From: Atlantibacter hermannii
Lineage (GTDB): Bacteria > Pseudomonadota > Gammaproteobacteria > Enterobacterales > Enterobacteriaceae
Direction: 5' to 3'
Assembly (NCBI GenBank): GCA_900635495.1
Contig: LR134136.1
Coordinates: 1,674,001-1,738,000 of the forward strand
DNA: 64,000 nt
Below, one piece after another: positions 37,877-49,341 of the stretch. Under the pieces are notes generated by a model that worked only from the letters and a program-made list of their open reading frames with translations, was not told the origin of the DNA and made no database searches. The translations under genes were made by a program, and so were the position numbers. Position 1 is the first letter of the stretch; the number at the start of each line of letters is the position of its first letter.

Positions 37877-39025
37877 ATGTCTACGTATACCCGGCCAGTG
37901 CTGCTTTTGCTCTGTGGCCTTCTTTTGTTGACTCTGGCGATCGCGGTATTAAATACCCTGGTCCCGCTCTGGCTCGCCCATGAAAACCTTCCGACATGGC
38001 AGGTAGGCATGGTGAGTTCCTCCTATTTTACCGGCAATCTGGTCGGTACGATGCTGACTGGCAGTTTAATCAAGCGCTGGGGATTTAATCGTAGCTATTA
38101 TCTTGCCTCGTTGATTTTTGCAGCAGGCTGCGTCGGGCTGGGCGTGATGGTCGGGTTCTGGAGCTGGATGAGCTGGCGTTTTATCGCTGGGGTAGGGTGC
38201 GCCATGATTTGGGTCATCGTCGAAAGCGCCCTGATGTGCAGCGGCACATCCCGCAATCGTGGACGCCTGCTGGCGGCCTATATGATGGTTTACTACGTCG
38301 GCACGGTACTCGGCCAGGTTCTGGTTAGCAAATTATCCACTGAGCTGATGGACGTACTGCCGTGGGTAACAGGCTTGACGCTGGCGGCGATTTTGCCACT
38401 GCTGTTTACCCGCATCGTTAATCAACATGTGGAGCCACAGGCGACCACACCGGTCTGGTCAATGTTCAAACTGCGTCAGGCGCGCCTCGGCGTAAACGGC
38501 TGCATTATCTCCGGGATTGTGCTGGGCTCGCTGTATGGCCTGATGCCGCTGTACCTGAATCATCAGGGCGTCAGTAATTCCGGAATTGCTTTCTGGATGG
38601 CGGTGATGGTCAGTGCGGGCATCGTGGGCCAGTGGCCGATTGGTCGTCTTGCGGATCGCTTTGGTCGCCTGTTGGTACTGCGTGTGCAGGTTTTCGTAGT
38701 GATCCTGGGTTGCCTCGCCATGCTCAGTAACGCTGCAATGGCCCCTGCGCTGTTTATCCTTGGCGCGGCTGGCTTCACGGTTTATCCGGTCGCTATGGCG
38801 TGGGCATGCGAAAAAGTCGAGCACCATCAGCTGGTCTCTATGAATCAGGCTTTGTTGCTCAGCTACACGATTGGCAGCCTGCTGGGGCCGACGTTTACTG
38901 CCATGTTAATGCAGAAATACTCTGACAATTTGCTGTTCATCATGATTGCCAGCGTGTCATTTGTTTATCTGGTGATGCTGCTGCGTAAAGCGGGCCAGCA
39001 TCCCACTCCTGTGGTCCACGCCTGA
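37877..39025 (+). CDS. ycaD: YcaD, MFS transporter
   Basis: A major-facilitator protein of 382 residues (same as E. coli YcaD) with about twelve hydrophobic segments; the substrate is unknown. A family-like loop motif GQWPIGRLADRFGR lies between the seventh and eighth half. In E. coli dmsABC and ycaC come between serS and this gene; here only 295 bp separate them, and I saw no gene in that gap. Confidence 0.93.
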   Translation: MSTYTRPVLLLLCGLLLLTLAIAVLNTLVPLWLAHENLPTWQVGMVSSSYFTGNLVGTMLTGSLIKRWGFNRSYYLASLIFAAGCVGLGVMVGFWSWMSWRFIAGVGCAMIWVIVESALMCSGTSRNRGRLLAAYMMVYYVGTVLGQVLVSKLSTELMDVLPWVTGLTLAAILPLLFTRIVNQHVEPQATTPVWSMFKLRQARLGVNGCIISGIVLGSLYGLMPLYLNHQGVSNSGIAFWMAVMVSAGIVGQWPIGRLADRFGRLLVLRVQVFVVILGCLAMLSNAAMAPALFILGAAGFTVYPVAMAWACEKVEHHQLVSMNQALLLSYTIGSLLGPTFTAMLMQKYSDNLLFIMIASVSFVYLVMLLRKAGQHPTPVVHA

Positions 39026-39029
39026 AACG

Positions 39030-39063
39030 AAAAACCCCCGATATCAGTCGGGGGTTTCTTTTT
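39030..39063. terminator. Terminator between ycaD and pflA
   Basis: AAAACCCCCGAT / ATCAG.. -type stem AAACCCCCGA / TCGGGGGTTT followed by CTTTTT. It can end ycaD and, read on the minus strand, pflA. Confidence 0.85.
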
Positions 39064-39075
39064 ACCGGAAGCGGC

Positions 39076-39873
39076 TCAATACATCACTTTATGGCCGTAC
39101 TGTTCCAGAATGCCTTTCACGCGTTCCATGGTCTCTTTTTTAGGCGGTTTTACGCCGTCGAGCTTGTACTCTTCGCCCATCGCCACCCATTTATGCTTGC
39201 CCAGCTCGTGATAGGGGAGAAGTTCGATTTTTTCGATGTTGCCCATCTCACGGGTAAACTCTCCAAGGCGGTGGGCGGAATCGTCATCGTCAGACCAACC
39301 CGGCACGACCACGTAGCGAATCCAGGTTTTAATTCCTTTTTTAGCGATGTAACGCGCAAATTCAAGCGTGCGGTGGTTGGATACCCCTACCAGGTTCTGA
39401 TGGATCTCATCATTCATTTGCTTCAAATCGAGCATCACCAGGTCGGTCACTTCCAGCAGTTCATCCACCACCGGATCGTAGCGACGTACAAAACCATTGG
39501 TATCGAGGCAGGTATGGATCCCTTCTTTGTGGCAGGCGCGGAACCAGTCGCGAACAAACTCAGCTTGCAGCATCGCTTCGCCGCCAGACGCCGTCACGCC
39601 GCCGCCGGATGCATTCATAAAATGGCGATAAGTAACGACTTCTTTCATCAATTCATCAACGGTGATCTCTTTGCCGCCATGCGTGTCCCAGGTATCACGG
39701 TTATGGCAGTAAAGGCACCGCATCAGGCAACCCTGAAAGAAGGTGATGAAGCGAATACCCGGGCCGTCAACGGTGCCACAGGATTCAAATGAATGGATAC
39801 GACCAATAGTTGGCTTGTTAGCATCTGCTACTACCGGGCTTTCTGTTTCAATATTTTGCATTAAATTACTCAT
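39076..39873 (-). CDS. pflA: Pyruvate formate-lyase activating enzyme
   Basis: A radical-SAM enzyme that abstracts a hydrogen from Gly in PflB to create the glycyl radical, under anaerobiosis. The cluster motif CxxxCxxC is at Cys49, Cys53 and Cys56 (GCLMRCLYCHN). It is 265 residues; E. coli K-12 PflA is 246, because the K-12 start lies at the equivalent of residue 20. Here no ATG exists at that place (PTIGRIHSFESC), so I keep the longer start, as other enterics do. It lies 489 bp downstream of pflB. Confidence 0.95.
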   Translation of the reverse strand: MSNLMQNIETESPVVADANKPTIGRIHSFESCGTVDGPGIRFITFFQGCLMRCLYCHNRDTWDTHGGKEITVDELMKEVVTYRHFMNASGGGVTASGGEAMLQAEFVRDWFRACHKEGIHTCLDTNGFVRRYDPVVDELLEVTDLVMLDLKQMNDEIHQNLVGVSNHRTLEFARYIAKKGIKTWIRYVVVPGWSDDDDSAHRLGEFTREMGNIEKIELLPYHELGKHKWVAMGEEYKLDGVKPPKKETMERVKGILEQYGHKVMY

Positions 39874-40300
39874 ATCGCTCAGTTAGCTCTAAAAACGAGG
39901 GGTGATGGACGCTATCTGGACATTCTGCTCATCGGAATGGTTCTAATCGCATCCGGTAAAACTCAGATGCTGCGTGAGCGTAAGTCTTGATCTGCTGAAT
40001 GCTTGATTGCCCCAGAGCGCGCTGCAATACCCTTATTTTACCTCCTTTCACTATAAAATGTGTGGTAAATGTGGGTCGTACTGCCGGTAAAGCCTGCAAA
40101 GTATGCCGTCTGCTCTGTTATAAGGCTCTCTGTCGTATTGTCGTTAAAGCATCTCTTCTTTGCTGTGACTCTGGATTGCACCTGCATGAGTGCGTCGCAG
40201 TAACATACTCAAAAAGCGCCCATTAAAATCCTGAACCATTAGACTGAATCAAAAGCTGTTGCAGGCTGTGTTCGCTGATCGCGATTTTCTGTAAATAATA
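39874..40300. other. Enlarged pflB-pflA intergenic region
   Basis: About 430 bp before the pflB terminator hairpin. In E. coli K-12 the equivalent gap is roughly 190 bp. On the minus strand AAAGGAGGTAAAATAAGG (at ~40038-40055) looks like a strong ribosome site, but the nearest start codon, TTG, is about 14 bases on and opens only 33 codons. A plus-strand frame at 39999-40226 (75 codons) is cysteine-rich and lacks a ribosome site. Neither is convincing. The pflA promoter must lie here. Confidence 0.5.
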
Positions 40301-40329
40301 AAAAAGGCCCCGCATTCGCGGGGCCTTTT
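40301..40329 (-). terminator. Terminator after pflB
   Basis: GGCCCCGC / GCGGGGCC stem with ATT loop. On the minus strand a run of six Ts follows, so it ends pflB. Confidence 0.88.
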
Positions 40330-40362
40330 AGTACGTATTACAGTACGTTTGTACTCACACCA

Positions 40363-42646
<2,284 letters not shown>

Positions 42647-42695
42647 TTAACACCTACCTTCTTAAGTGGATTTTTTCTTACTGCCCAGCTCGACA

Positions 42696-43553
42696 TTAAT
42701 GATTGTCATCACCGCGCAGATAAATGACCCAGTACGTCAACCCAACTAACAAACCGCCACCGATAATATTGCCGATCGTAACCGGTATCAGGTTATCAGT
42801 GATGAAGTTCATCACAGTCAGATGAGAAAAATTGTCCGGCGTGGAGCCGATAGCGGTCCAGAATTCCGGGCTGGCGAAGTTGCGGATCACAATGCCGAAC
42901 GGAATCATGAACATATTCGCAATGCTGTGCTCAAACCCACTGGCGACAAACATGCCAACGGGGAGGATCATAATGAAAGCCTTATCGAACAGGCTGCGGC
43001 CGGAGTAACTCATCCACACCGCCAGGCACACCATCAGGTTCGCCAGAATACCGAGTGCCACGGCTTCAACAAAAGTATGGTGCAGTTTATGGTCAGCGGT
43101 TTGTAAAACATTCAAACCCCAGCCGCCATTTGCAACCATATGCTCGCCCGCAAGCCACATTAACAGTACAAACAGCAGCGCGCCGATCAGGTTGCCGACA
43201 TACACATTAAGCCAGTTGCGTGCCAGTTGTCCCCAGGTGATTCTGCCGCTCGCTTTAGCGACAACAATCAGCACCGTGGACGTAAACAGGTCTGCACCGC
43301 AGATAACGCAAAGAATAAGCCCCAGAGAGAAACAGAGCCCGCCGATTAACTTGGCAATACCGAAAGGCATCGCAGCTGTGCCGGTAGTCGCGGTAATGTA
43401 AAAAACAAACGCGATTGAGATAAAAACGCCCGCTGTGATCGCCAGATAAAAAGTTTTCAGCGGTTGTTTCGTTGCTTTATAGACGCCCGCCTCTTCGGCA
43501 ACTTTTGCCATCGCAGCGGGAAGTAATAGATCGAAAGGGTTGTCAGCTTTCAC
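42696..43553 (-). CDS. focA: FocA, formate channel
   Basis: A pentameric inner-membrane formate/nitrite-family channel that exports and later re-imports formate made by PflB. It is 285 residues with a GTG start at 43553 (KADNPFDLLLPAAMAKVAEE follows), as in E. coli; the frame is open 19 codons further up. AGAGAGAG is a fair ribosome site. It has six membrane helices and the family motifs FYITATTGT and GADLFTSTV, with a conserved His-containing region (AWMSYSGRSL / GFEHSIANM). Confidence 0.95.
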   Translation of the reverse strand: MKADNPFDLLLPAAMAKVAEEAGVYKATKQPLKTFYLAITAGVFISIAFVFYITATTGTAAMPFGIAKLIGGLCFSLGLILCVICGADLFTSTVLIVVAKASGRITWGQLARNWLNVYVGNLIGALLFVLLMWLAGEHMVANGGWGLNVLQTADHKLHHTFVEAVALGILANLMVCLAVWMSYSGRSLFDKAFIMILPVGMFVASGFEHSIANMFMIPFGIVIRNFASPEFWTAIGSTPDNFSHLTVMNFITDNLIPVTIGNIIGGGLLVGLTYWVIYLRGDDNH

Positions 43554-43598
43554 ACTAACTCTCTCTATATTTAATCGGCGACGAGATACTAACAAAGC

Positions 43599-43627
43599 AT
43601 TATACAGCAAAATTTGATATCGATCAT
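43599..43627 (-). promoter_or_regulatory. Candidate FNR box and -10 of a focA promoter
   Basis: TTGATATCGATCAT (43614-43627, plus strand) agrees with the FNR consensus TTGATNNNNATCAA in nine of ten fixed positions. Downstream on the minus strand a perfect TATAAT lies at 43599-43604, about 50 bp before the focA GTG. FNR control of focA-pflB is known in E. coli. The spacing to the TATAAT is shorter than the usual -41.5 arrangement, so another -10 (TAGTAT, 43586-43591) may be the one used. Confidence 0.5.
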
Positions 43628-43878
43628 ATCTCGCCGGAGTTATAGGCCTGCAAAACGTGGTGTTATTGCAATTTTTTGTGTTAACCTTTTGAAATTAAAG
43701 GTAAAAATAATTTTTAAAGTTTATTATTAAAGTTGAAAGTTATAGCGCCACCTCATAGCCAACGGTTAATTAAAATGGAGTATTTATTAAAATTAGTAAC
43801 ATTAAAGCGAGTAATTTACTTTTAATTTTTACTCGTATTTAACCAAGAAATTACATTTGAAATAATTTGCGCCAATAT

Positions 43879-43906
43879 AAAAAAAAGGGGCAATTAAATC
43901 GCCCCG
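43879..43906 (-). terminator. Terminator after ycaO
   Basis: Minus-strand GGGGCG / CGCCCC-like stem (GGGGC 43887-43891 pairing GCCCC 43901-43905) followed by TTTTTTTT. Confidence 0.8.
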
Positions 43907-43957
43907 TAATATAGCTGAGGTATGCACAATCGCATACGCTTTTTGAGTGACTTCAGG

Positions 43958-45722
43958 TTAAGAGACTTTCCAGAAAGCGGCTTTCGCGCGCTGCAGCTTC
44001 TCATAGGCCGCCAGCAGCGCCTGATGGGCCGGGAAGGCTTTCAGGTCAGCATCTACTGGCTGAAGACCGTAGAACGGCGATTCGCCGCTCAGGGCCGCGC
44101 TGGCGTTTTCCACGGCTTCGGCACCGTACATCCTCACAAAGGCGTTCAGGTATTGCAGTGGCTGACGCTCTTCTTCCTGTGCAAGCAGCAACAGGGTTTG
44201 CAGGCAACGGTAGTAATTTGCGCGTTCAGCGCTGAATACCGAACTGTTAAATTCCATGGTCCACTCGGTCCAGATCAGCGCTTGTTCCAGATCGCCGCCA
44301 GCCAGTGCCAGCATGGCTTTCAGTTCGCCGATGCGCAGGGTATACCAGCCGTTATCTTTGCCCGTTGCCAGGCCCAGCAATTCGCGAACGCGGGTAAAAT
44401 CGTCATGACCTTCATCGTCAAGCTGGGCAATCAGATTAAGATAATCCTCTTTTTCCCACGCGCTGCCGGGCAGGGCCAGGATCGTCTCGCGCAGATGCGC
44501 GCCCATACTGTTGTTGGCGAGCCAGAGATCTTCTGCAGGATAAATATCTGACATACCGGGTACGATGATGCGGCAGGCGTACACGTTCAGATGCTCATAA
44601 TCGGCAATATAAACTTCTTTATCTTCCGCTTTGAAGATAGCCATCAGCGTGGCGAACTCTTCTTCAGTGGTGCCGGCGAAGCTCCAGTCGACAAAGGGAT
44701 AATCCGCGTCCTGTTTGAACATATCCCAGGAGATAAGGCCGCTGGAATCAATAAAGTGGGTTTCGAGATTCGCGTGTTCCGCCACTTCTTCGTCATCGAA
44801 GGTCGGAGGGGTAAACACGTCGAGATCTTTCAGGCTACGGCCCTGCAGCAGTTCTGTGACGGTTCGTTCCAGCGCTACGCCAAAATCAGGGTGTGCGCCG
44901 AAGGAGGCGAAACAGGTGCCATTCGCCGGATTGAACAGCACGACGCAAATCACCGGGTATTGACCACCCAGCGAACCGTCGTACGCAAAAATAGGGAAAC
45001 CTTCAGCTTCCAGTTTCGCAATGGCTTCCACCACGCCTGGATAGCGTGCCAGCACTTCCTGCGGGATTTCCGGCAGGCTGATGCTTTCCGCGATGATGCG
45101 GTTTTTAATATGACGTTCGAAAACTTCCGACAGACCCTGAACGCGCGCTTCGTTTGCGGTATTACCCGCAGACATGCCGTTAGACACATACAGGTTGCCA
45201 ACAATATTCATCGGAATATACACCGTCTGCTGGTCGGACTGACGGGTAAACGGCAGCGCGCAAATGCCACGTGATTCGTTGCCAGACTGAAGATCGATCA
45301 GCATGCTGGCGGTCAGTTCGTTTTCCGGATCGTAGAATTTACGCAGGCGTGCATCGAGAATGCCTGCCGGCAGCTCATCATCTTCCGGGATAGCGAACCA
45401 TTTCTCGTTGGGATAATGAACGAAGGGGCCATTCGCAATGGTGTCGCCCAGCCAGAAATCGGCAAAGAAATAGTTCGTGGAGAGACGTTCGAAGTATTCG
45501 CCCAACGCAGAAGCCAGGGCCGCTTTTTTGGTCGCGCCTTTGCCGTTAGTGAAGCACAGTGCGGAATCTTTATCGCGAATATGCACGGACCAGACGTTAG
45601 GCACAGGGTTCAGCCACGAGGCTTCTTCGATATTAAAAACCGAGATCGGTGAGCTGCTGCTGGAAGCGAGCGATGGAATCTTCCAGTGCGGCATCTTTAC
45701 CGGGAATGAAGGTTTGGGTCAT
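43958..45722 (-). pseudogene. ycaO: YcaO, ATP-dependent cyclodehydratase-family protein (one frameshift near the start)
   Basis: A YcaO-superfamily ATP-binding protein with a C-terminal TPR-like domain. E. coli YcaO assists RimO in beta-methylthiolation of ribosomal protein S12. The true start is 45722 (MTQTFIPGKDAALEDSIARF). AAAAA at 45635-45639 carries one base too many; removal joins LTDLGFN to IEEASWLNPVPNVW, giving 587 residues (E. coli 586). ATP-binding residues lie in the stretch TNGKGATKKAALASALGEYFER and in HPDFGVALERTVTELLQGR. The family tail is FYGLQPVDADLKAFPAH. Likely intact in the organism. Confidence 0.92.
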
Positions 45723-45860
45723 GAGAGTCACTTTTATCGTACGCAAAGCGCGCAATGATACGGGTTTTGTGTTGCCGGTGCCATCTTCCCGCCGTTACGG
45801 GCAAAAATAATTGTTCGCGCTATGCTTTCCTTCAGCAAGGTACTGTAAAGGCGAAAAAAA

Positions 45861-46553
45861 ATGAAAGCGTTTGATTTGCAACGGATGGCGTTTGACAAGG
45901 TCCCCTTTGAGTTTCTCGGTGAAGTCGCATTGCGCAGTCTGTACACCTTCATTCTGGTCTTCCTTTTTTTAAAGATAACCGGACGGCGCGGCGTTCGGCA
46001 GATGTCACTCTTCGAAGTGTTGATCATCCTGACACTGGGGTCCGCGGCGGGCGACGTCGCGTTCTATGACGATGTACCGATGATCCCGGTGCTGGTGGTG
46101 TTTATTTCGCTGGCGGCTTTATACCGCCTGGTCATGTGGCTGATGGTGCACAGCGAGAAACTCGAAGATTTGCTTGAAGGCAAACCGATGATTGTGGTGC
46201 AGGACGGCGAGCTTGCCTGGGACAATCTTCGCAAAGAAAACATGACCGAATACGAGTACTTCATGGAGCTTCGGTTAAGCGGTACTGAACAACTTGGCCA
46301 GGTCAAACTGGCGATTCTGGAAACGAACGGCCAGTTGAGCGTGTATTTCTACTCCGATGAGAACGTGCGGCCTGGCCTGCCGATCCTGCCTGACTCCCAT
46401 AAACCAGCGTTTAAAGTGATGCCTGACGCCGGTGACTATGCCTGTATACGCTGTAGTGAGGTGGTGTCGATGAAGGCAGGCGAAAAATTAATGTGCCCGC
46501 GCTGCGCGCACAAGGAATGGGTTAAAGCCAGTCGCGCCCGCCGCGTCACATAA
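45861..46553 (+). CDS. ycaP: YcaP, DUF421/YetF-like membrane protein
   Basis: A 230-residue inner-membrane protein, same length as E. coli YcaP. Three hydrophobic segments in residues ~20-100 precede a soluble domain (LEGKPMIVVQDGELAWDNL, the DUF421 signature region) and a C-terminal zinc-ribbon-like CIRCSE...CPRC (residues ~198-220). The function is unknown; the Bacillus relatives YetF/YdfS are linked to cell-envelope or spore functions. It stands between divergent ycaO and serC. Confidence 0.92.
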   Translation: MKAFDLQRMAFDKVPFEFLGEVALRSLYTFILVFLFLKITGRRGVRQMSLFEVLIILTLGSAAGDVAFYDDVPMIPVLVVFISLAALYRLVMWLMVHSEKLEDLLEGKPMIVVQDGELAWDNLRKENMTEYEYFMELRLSGTEQLGQVKLAILETNGQLSVYFYSDENVRPGLPILPDSHKPAFKVMPDAGDYACIRCSEVVSMKAGEKLMCPRCAHKEWVKASRARRVT

Positions 46554-46714
46554 ACAGTGAAATTCACGGCATTTTTTCTTCTGGCTGGGATAATCTGCCG
46601 TGTGATTAAGCGCACATTTTCTCCTCGCCGGGGATTAGCCATTGCAGCCGTACTCACTGAGTGATAAAACCGATAGCCACAGGAAAAACTTATTGTTATG
46701 CGTGGTGAGGGGAA

Positions 46715-47800
46715 ATGACTCAGGTCTACAATTTTAGTTCTGGCCCGGCGATGTTACCGGCAGATGTATTGCTTTTAGCGCAGCAGGAATTACGTGACTG
46801 GCAGGGACTCGGAACGTCGGTAATGGAAGTCAGCCATCGCGGTAAACCGTTTATTGCGGCTGCGGAAGAGGCTGAAAAAGATTTTCGCGATCTGCTACAA
46901 ATCCCCTCAAACTATAAAGTATTGTTCTGCCATGGCGGCGGGCGCGGCCAGTTCGCTGCCATTCCACTTAACCTGCTGGGCGACAAGACCACGGCGGATT
47001 ATGTGGATGGCGGTTACTGGGCGGCCAGCGCGGTTAAAGAGGCGCATAAATACCTGACGCCTAACGTTATCGATGCCAAAATCACCGTTGACGGCAAACG
47101 TGCCATCAAGCCTATGAGCGAATGGCAGCTTTCTGACAATGCCGCGTATTTGCACTACTGCCCGAACGAAACCATCGATGGGATCGCCATTAACGAAACC
47201 CCGGACTTCGGCGATGCTATCGTCACTGCCGATTTCTCTTCGACCATTCTTTCCCATCCGATTGATATTGCGCGTTACGGTGTGATTTACGCGGGTGCGC
47301 AGAAAAATATCGGTCCGGCCGGTTTAACGATTGTTATTGTCCGTGAGGATCTGCTGGGCAAAGCGCATTCCGTATGCCCGTCGATTATTGATTACACCGT
47401 GCTCAGTGAAAACGACTCCATGTTTAACACGCCGCCGACCTTTGCCTGGTATCTCTCAGGCCTGGTGTTCAAATGGCTGAAGCAGAAGGGCGGTGTGGAA
47501 GCGATGGATCGTATTAATCAACAAAAAGCAGAACTGCTGTATGGCGTTATCGATAACAGCGATTTCTATCGTAACGATGTGGCAAGCGCGAACCGCTCGC
47601 GCATGAATGTGCCGTTCCAGTTGGCCGACAGCAACCTCGACGCGCTTTTCCTTGATGAGTCGTTTAAGGCGGGTCTTCACGCACTGAAAGGGCACCGCGT
47701 TGTTGGCGGCATGCGTGCCTCTATCTATAACGCCATGCCGCTGGAAGGCGTTATAGCGTTGACTGATTTTATGAAAGATTTTGAGCGTCGCCACGGTTAA
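46715..47800 (+). CDS. serC: Phosphoserine aminotransferase
   Basis: A PLP enzyme that makes 3-phosphoserine in serine synthesis and also acts on 4-phosphohydroxythreonine for PLP synthesis. It is 361 residues (E. coli 362). The Schiff-base lysine is Lys197 in AGAQKNIGPAG. The start MTQVYNFSSGPAMLPADVLL is typical. It is 71 bp upstream of aroA; serC-aroA is a classic mixed-function operon that feeds both serine and chorismate routes. Confidence 0.97.
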   Translation: MTQVYNFSSGPAMLPADVLLLAQQELRDWQGLGTSVMEVSHRGKPFIAAAEEAEKDFRDLLQIPSNYKVLFCHGGGRGQFAAIPLNLLGDKTTADYVDGGYWAASAVKEAHKYLTPNVIDAKITVDGKRAIKPMSEWQLSDNAAYLHYCPNETIDGIAINETPDFGDAIVTADFSSTILSHPIDIARYGVIYAGAQKNIGPAGLTIVIVREDLLGKAHSVCPSIIDYTVLSENDSMFNTPPTFAWYLSGLVFKWLKQKGGVEAMDRINQQKAELLYGVIDNSDFYRNDVASANRSRMNVPFQLADSNLDALFLDESFKAGLHALKGHRVVGGMRASIYNAMPLEGVIALTDFMKDFERRHG

Positions 47801-47821
47801 ATCCTCGTTGTTGTTTTTCTT

Positions 47822-47850
47822 CCCCGCAGTACGTCTGCGGGGCTTTTCTT
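47822..47850 (+). terminator. Terminator-like hairpin between serC and aroA
   Basis: CCCCGCAG / CTGCGGGG stem with TACGT loop, followed by CTTTTCTTTT. It sits within the serC-aroA operon. Partial termination here would lower aroA transcript relative to serC, as proposed for E. coli. Confidence 0.75.
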
Positions 47851-47871
47851 TTGTTGACCGAGAATTTTTGC

Positions 47872-49158
47872 ATGCAGGAATCCCTGACTTTACAGCCCAT
47901 CGCGCACGTTGAGGGCACCATCAATCTCCCCGGCTCAAAGAGCGTCTCCAACCGCGCGTTGTTGCTGGCTGCGTTAGCGCACGGCAAAACGGTGCTCACC
48001 AACTTGCTGGACAGCGATGACGTCCGCCATATGCTGAATGCCCTGAAAGCGCTGGGCGTGCACGTCGTGCTGTCCGACGATCGCCGTCGCTGTGAAGTGA
48101 CCGGTTTGGGCGGCCCATTCCAGACTACCGGCGAGCTGGAGTTGTTTTTAGGGAATGCCGGCACCGCGATGCGTCCGCTGGCGGCGGCGCTTTGTCTTGG
48201 TCATCACGATATTGTGCTCACCGGCGAACCGCGTATGAAAGAGCGCCCCATCGGCCATCTGGTGGATGCGTTGCGCCAGGGCGGCGCACAGATTGATTAT
48301 CTGGAGCAGGAAAATTATCCTCCGCTGCGCCTGCGGGGCGGGTTTACCGGCGGGAATGTTGAGGTTGACGGTAGCGTCTCCAGCCAGTTTTTAACCGCCT
48401 TGTTGATGGCCGCGCCGCTGGCCGCGCAGGACACCGTTATCACGATTAAAGGCGATCTGGTGTCTAAGCCGTACATTGATATCACGCTGCATTTAATGAA
48501 AGCCTTTGGGGTGAATGTCGAAAACGGCGACTACCAGCGTTTTGTAATCCGCGGCGGGCAACGCTATCAAACGCCCGGTGAGTATCTGGTGGAAGGCGAC
48601 GCCTCTTCTGCTTCTTATTTTCTCGCAGCTGCGGCAATCAAAGGCGGCACGATTAAAGTGACCGGCATTGGCCGCAACAGCGTCCAGGGCGATATCCGCT
48701 TTGCAGACGTACTGGAAAAAATGGGCGCGCAGATAACCTGGGGCGACGATTACATCGCCTGCACCCGTGGCGACCTCAATGCTATTGATATGGATATGAA
48801 CCATATCCCCGATGCCGCCATGACTATCGCGACTACGGCGCTGTTCGCGAAAGGCACCACTACTTTACGTAATATCTACAACTGGCGAGTCAAAGAGACC
48901 GACCGCCTTGCCGCCATGGCGACAGAGTTGCGTAAAGTCGGCGCAACGGTGGAAGAGGGGCATGATTTTATTACCATTACACCGCCCGGGCAGCTGCGCT
49001 TCGCCGATATCGGCACTTATAACGATCACCGTATGGCGATGTGTTTTTCGCTGGTCGCGCTGTCGGATACGCCCGTGACGATCCTCGATCCCAAATGCAC
49101 CGCAAAAACATTTCCGGACTACTTTCAACAACTGGCCCGTTTAAGCCAGCTTGCCTGA
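47872..49158 (+). CDS. aroA: 3-phosphoshikimate 1-carboxyvinyltransferase (EPSP synthase)
   Basis: The sixth shikimate-pathway step: phosphoenolpyruvate plus shikimate-3-phosphate to EPSP; the glyphosate target. It is 428 residues with MQESLTLQPIAH start, one residue longer than E. coli at the N-terminus. Family signatures LPGSKSVSNRALLLAALA and LFLGNAGTAMRPLAAALC are present, the latter class I type (glyphosate-sensitive residues G96, T97, A100, P101 pattern). Catalytic region near KGTTTLRNIYNWRVKETDRL. Start 47872 (ATG) was chosen over an in-frame TTG 7 codons earlier. Confidence 0.97.
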   Translation: MQESLTLQPIAHVEGTINLPGSKSVSNRALLLAALAHGKTVLTNLLDSDDVRHMLNALKALGVHVVLSDDRRRCEVTGLGGPFQTTGELELFLGNAGTAMRPLAAALCLGHHDIVLTGEPRMKERPIGHLVDALRQGGAQIDYLEQENYPPLRLRGGFTGGNVEVDGSVSSQFLTALLMAAPLAAQDTVITIKGDLVSKPYIDITLHLMKAFGVNVENGDYQRFVIRGGQRYQTPGEYLVEGDASSASYFLAAAAIKGGTIKVTGIGRNSVQGDIRFADVLEKMGAQITWGDDYIACTRGDLNAIDMDMNHIPDAAMTIATTALFAKGTTTLRNIYNWRVKETDRLAAMATELRKVGATVEEGHDFITITPPGQLRFADIGTYNDHRMAMCFSLVALSDTPVTILDPKCTAKTFPDYFQQLARLSQLA

Positions 49159-49164
49159 ACCTCT

Positions 49165-49188
49165 GGCCGCAGGTATCTGCGGCCCTTT
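49165..49188 (+). terminator. Terminator after aroA
   Basis: GGCCGCAG / CTGCGGCC stem with a GTAT loop followed by CTTTCA, 6 bp after the aroA stop. E. coli ycaL, which follows aroA there, is absent here. Confidence 0.75.
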
Positions 49189-49341
49189 CATGACATATCC
49201 TTACAGCACAGTTGCGCAATTCTTCTACACTCAGCCTCATTCCCTGCGATATTTAACGTGAAAAGTAACACCCGTGTAGGTTGCGGCGTATAATGCCTGC
49301 CGTTCACGTTTCAGGCATGCCATTAAATGAAGGAGAGTAAG

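Larger units (their letters stand above)
43554..43957. other. focA-ycaO intergenic region
   Basis: 404 bp, strongly AT-rich between 43640 and 43880. It holds the focA promoter with the FNR box, and at its end the ycaO terminator. I see no coding frame. In E. coli several promoters driven by FNR and ArcA span this stretch. Confidence 0.65.

Noticed and set aside
39999..40226. 75-codon cysteine-rich frame in the pflB-pflA gap
   Set aside because: No ribosome site, no recognisable domain, composition like random translation.
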